A stretch of 64,000 nt of DNA, taken from assembly GCA_963709875.1 (NCBI GenBank), contig CAVPYB010000013.1, forward strand, positions 54,551 through 118,550, given 5' to 3'. This stretch comes from JAQBDA01 sp963709875. Its GTDB lineage: Bacteria; Chloroflexota; Anaerolineae; Anaerolineales; UBA4823. The notes below the pieces were generated by a model, which was given only the letters and a program-made list of their open reading frames with translations, was not told the DNA's origin and made no database searches. Made by a program: the position numbers and the translations under genes. The number at the start of each line of letters is the position of its first letter. Position 1 is the first letter of the stretch. Shown piece after piece: positions 62,287-64,000 of the stretch.

Positions 62287-63940
62287 TCAGTGGTAGTAGT
62301 GTTCGCCGCGAATGTTGGCGTGCGGCGGCAAGGGGCTGGTCGGTGCCGGGTTCCAGCGGGAGTTGGTCGAGCTTGTTTTTGAGAATGTTGTGTACGCCCT
62401 TGTAGGAGCAGATGCCGGCGGTGTTGGCCCGCTGGCAGGCGGCTTCCAGGCGCTCCGGGGAGTAGCGTTTGGCCAGGCCCAGGAGGCCCAGGCAGGTGCG
62501 GTAGGCCTGCTCGGGATGTCGGCGGGCGTCCAGCGCCCGGCTGATCAGTTCGCCGTCTGCTCGCCGATTTCCTGGGCCCAGCGCAGAAAGCGCTCCGGGG
62601 ACCACTGGCTGTAGAACTGGTGCTCGGGCGGCATGTGGACGCGGTGGGTCGAGTAGCGCCCTTGGGCCGTGGAACGGGGATGGGAAGCCACCCGGCGGCG
62701 CTGGTAGAAGATTTCGACCGTCTTTTCGGTGGCCCGGAGGTCCACTTCCTTGCCGCTCAGGGTGTAGGGCACGCTGTAGAAGTGCTTTTCAAAGAGGACG
62801 TGGTAGTCGATGTGGACCCGGACCCGCTTCCAGAGCGCGAACTCGTAGGGCTGTGCTGGCAGGGGTGCCAGGGCCGGGCTGGTCCAGCTCTACGAACAGT
62901 TCCCGGCGCGATTGGCCCAGATGCTTCATCTCCCGCTGGTTGAGTTCGACCAGCAGTTCGGCAATCGCCTGGTTGAGCTCGGCCAGACTGAAGAAGGTCC
63001 GATCCCGCAGCCGGGCCAGGATCCAGCGCTCCACCACCTGCACGCCCACTTCGACCTTGGCCTTGTCGCGGGGTTTGCGCACCCGCGCCGGGACCACTGC
63101 CACCCCGTAGTGACGGGCGAATTCCTGGTAGGTGGGGTTCAGGTCCGGCTCATACAGGTTCGGGCTGGTCACGCCCGCCTTGAGATTGTCCGGAACCACC
63201 ACTTCCGGCGCCCCACCCAGGAAGGCCAACGCCCGCACATGCGCCGCGATCCAGTTGGGCAGGCTCTGGGTCCAGTGCGCTTCGGCATAGGTGTAGTTGC
63301 TGGCACCCAGGGTCGCCACGAAAATTTGCGCTTCCCGGATTTCGCCCGTCTCCGGATCCACCACCGCCACCGTCTGCCCGGCGTAGTCGACGAACAGCTT
63401 CTCCCCGGCCTTGTGCTTCTGGCGCATGATCGGGTTGAGCTGCTTCTTCCACTCCCGGTAGTGGTGACAGAATTGGCTGTAGCCGTAGCCGTCCGGGTGC
63501 TCCTGACGGTACTCCACCCACAACAGGCTCAGGGTCACTCCTTTGCGCTTCAACTCCTTGTGGATGTACTGCCAGTCCGGCAGCGGGATCTTGCGCCGGG
63601 AAGCCCCTTTATCTGGAAACAGTCGGGCTTCCAACTGCTCCGCCGTCAGCCCTTCTGGCAGCGGCCAACTCAGCCCCGCCGCTTTGGCGTGCGTGACGTA
63701 CTCACTCACCGTGCTGGTCGACACCCCGCAGCTCTGGGCAATCGCCCGGTGCGTCAGCCCGACTTCAAATTTCAAACGCAGGATTTCTTCAATTTTTCGC
63801 ATGGATAAACTCGCTTGGGCCATCTCTTCCTCCTCGGTTACGTTTCGAGAAGGATGCCCGATTTGTTCGAGTTTATCCAGCCATTTCCTCCCTGTTCTCC
63901 CGGTTGCCTGATCGGCATCACCGGAATCAGTGATCGGCAT
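62287..63940 (-). pseudogene. istA: IstA transposase of the IS21 element (about three frameshifts)
   Basis: Upstream in-frame residues exist, but the conserved protein starts near MAQASLSMRKIEEILRLKFE (ATG at 63823). It has an HTH (THRAIAQSCGVSTSTVSEYV), then the DDE integrase core: KLFVDYAGQTVAVVD (first Asp), VVPDNLKAGV (second Asp) and RKPRDKAKVEVGVQVVERWI (Glu). Frame changes occur near 62870 (CCCGGCCC run), near 62550 and near 62325; the last restores the typical C-terminal end HANIRGEHYYH before the stop at 62287. Each break lies at a short GC homopolymer or repeat. Confidence 0.88.
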
Positions 63941-64000
63941 GACCGGAATCAGTGATCGGCATGCAACCGGAATCGCTGATCGACATGCACCGGAATTCCT
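63910..64000. repeat. Right end of the IS21 element with four tandem repeats
   Basis: Units at 63910-63931, 63932-63953, 63954-63977 and 63978-64000, each of the form GATCGGCAT(G)nACCGGAATC. They are the inverted counterparts of the left-end repeats. The element terminus is at or just beyond the window edge. Confidence 0.78.

Larger units (their letters stand above)
61393..64000 (-). mobile_element. IS21-family insertion sequence (istA-istB), multiply frameshifted
   Basis: The left end (61393-61485) has repeated words ATTCCGG and GCCGATC; the right end (63910-64000) has the same words inverted in four tandem 22-24 bp units. Between them lie istA and istB on the minus strand, the standard IS21 order. 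Left-end TGCGTATTCCGGTG matches the reverse complement of the right-end CACCGGAATTCCT, so the element is nearly complete at about 2.6 kb; the last right-end bases may fall outside the window. GC is markedly higher than in the adjacent AT-rich DNA. With four frameshifts it would be inactive as written. Confidence 0.88.

Noticed and set aside
63910..64000. Four tandem units considered as a CRISPR or VNTR
   Set aside because: They are the inverted counterpart of the repeats at the left end of the IS21 element and have no unique spacers.

Overview
This 64 kb window is bacterial chromosome and most resembles a member of the Chloroflexota (Anaerolineae-like), probably an environmental genome. That placement is an inference. 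It rests on the gene types: a Ser/Thr kinase with C-terminal TolB-like propeller repeats, a KimA-like permease, CoxG/CoxM/CoxD-type remnants, many ABC and APC transporters and moderately high GC. No rRNA or intact tRNA is present to confirm it.

Layout. 0-11 kb, all on the minus strand: a complete branched-chain amino-acid type ABC transporter (livK-H-M-G-F), a DAO-family oxidoreductase, a CinA-like protein, an amidohydrolase fused to a CYTH-like domain, and the start of an inositol-monophosphatase family gene. 11-22.9 kb, mostly plus: a membrane protein, gyrB (frameshifted), a Ser/Thr kinase, a PCuAC copper chaperone (minus), a KimA-like K+ permease (frameshifted), an orphan ParA, a threonine-synthase-like enzyme and an EamA permease. 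22.9-24.5 kb, minus: a PiT phosphate transporter with its DUF47 partner.

24.6-50.9 kb is a large catabolic island. It holds an ABC importer for a small organic or phosphorylated solute with an alkaline-phosphatase-superfamily enzyme, two APC permeases, two metallophosphoesterases, three choline-kinase-like phosphotransferases, and two dimethylglycine/sarcosine-dehydrogenase-like FAD-GcvT proteins. It also holds a DeoR regulator, a nucleotidyltransferase-like protein, a four-CBS protein, a class II aldolase, a HisC-like aminotransferase, a CbbY-like phosphatase and a dipeptide-epimerase-like enolase-superfamily enzyme. The duplicated modules suggest uptake, phosphorylation, oxidative demethylation and aldol cleavage of N-methylated or amino-alcohol compounds. 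The substrate is unknown.

51-56 kb is an extracytoplasmic thiol-redox cluster: CcdA, a Cys-type TlpA lipoprotein, an OmpR-type two-component system, and a second TlpA-like lipoprotein. In the second one the first Cys of the CxxC motif is replaced by an in-frame UGA, followed by a bacterial-SECIS-like hairpin. It is a strong selenoprotein candidate (U-I-N-C) and the most interesting item in the window.

56-59.6 kb holds small membrane proteins and a decayed cox (molybdenum hydroxylase accessory) cluster. At 59.72 kb lies the 3' half of a tRNA-Arg gene, which looks like an attachment-site scar. To its right is AT-rich DNA with a DUF4145-type gene and then an IS21-family element with several frameshifts that runs to the window edge.

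Frameshifts recur across the window (gyrB, KimA, an APC permease, the 57 kb gene, the IS21 genes). Many lie at short homopolymers, so assembly indels are likely for at least the essential genes.
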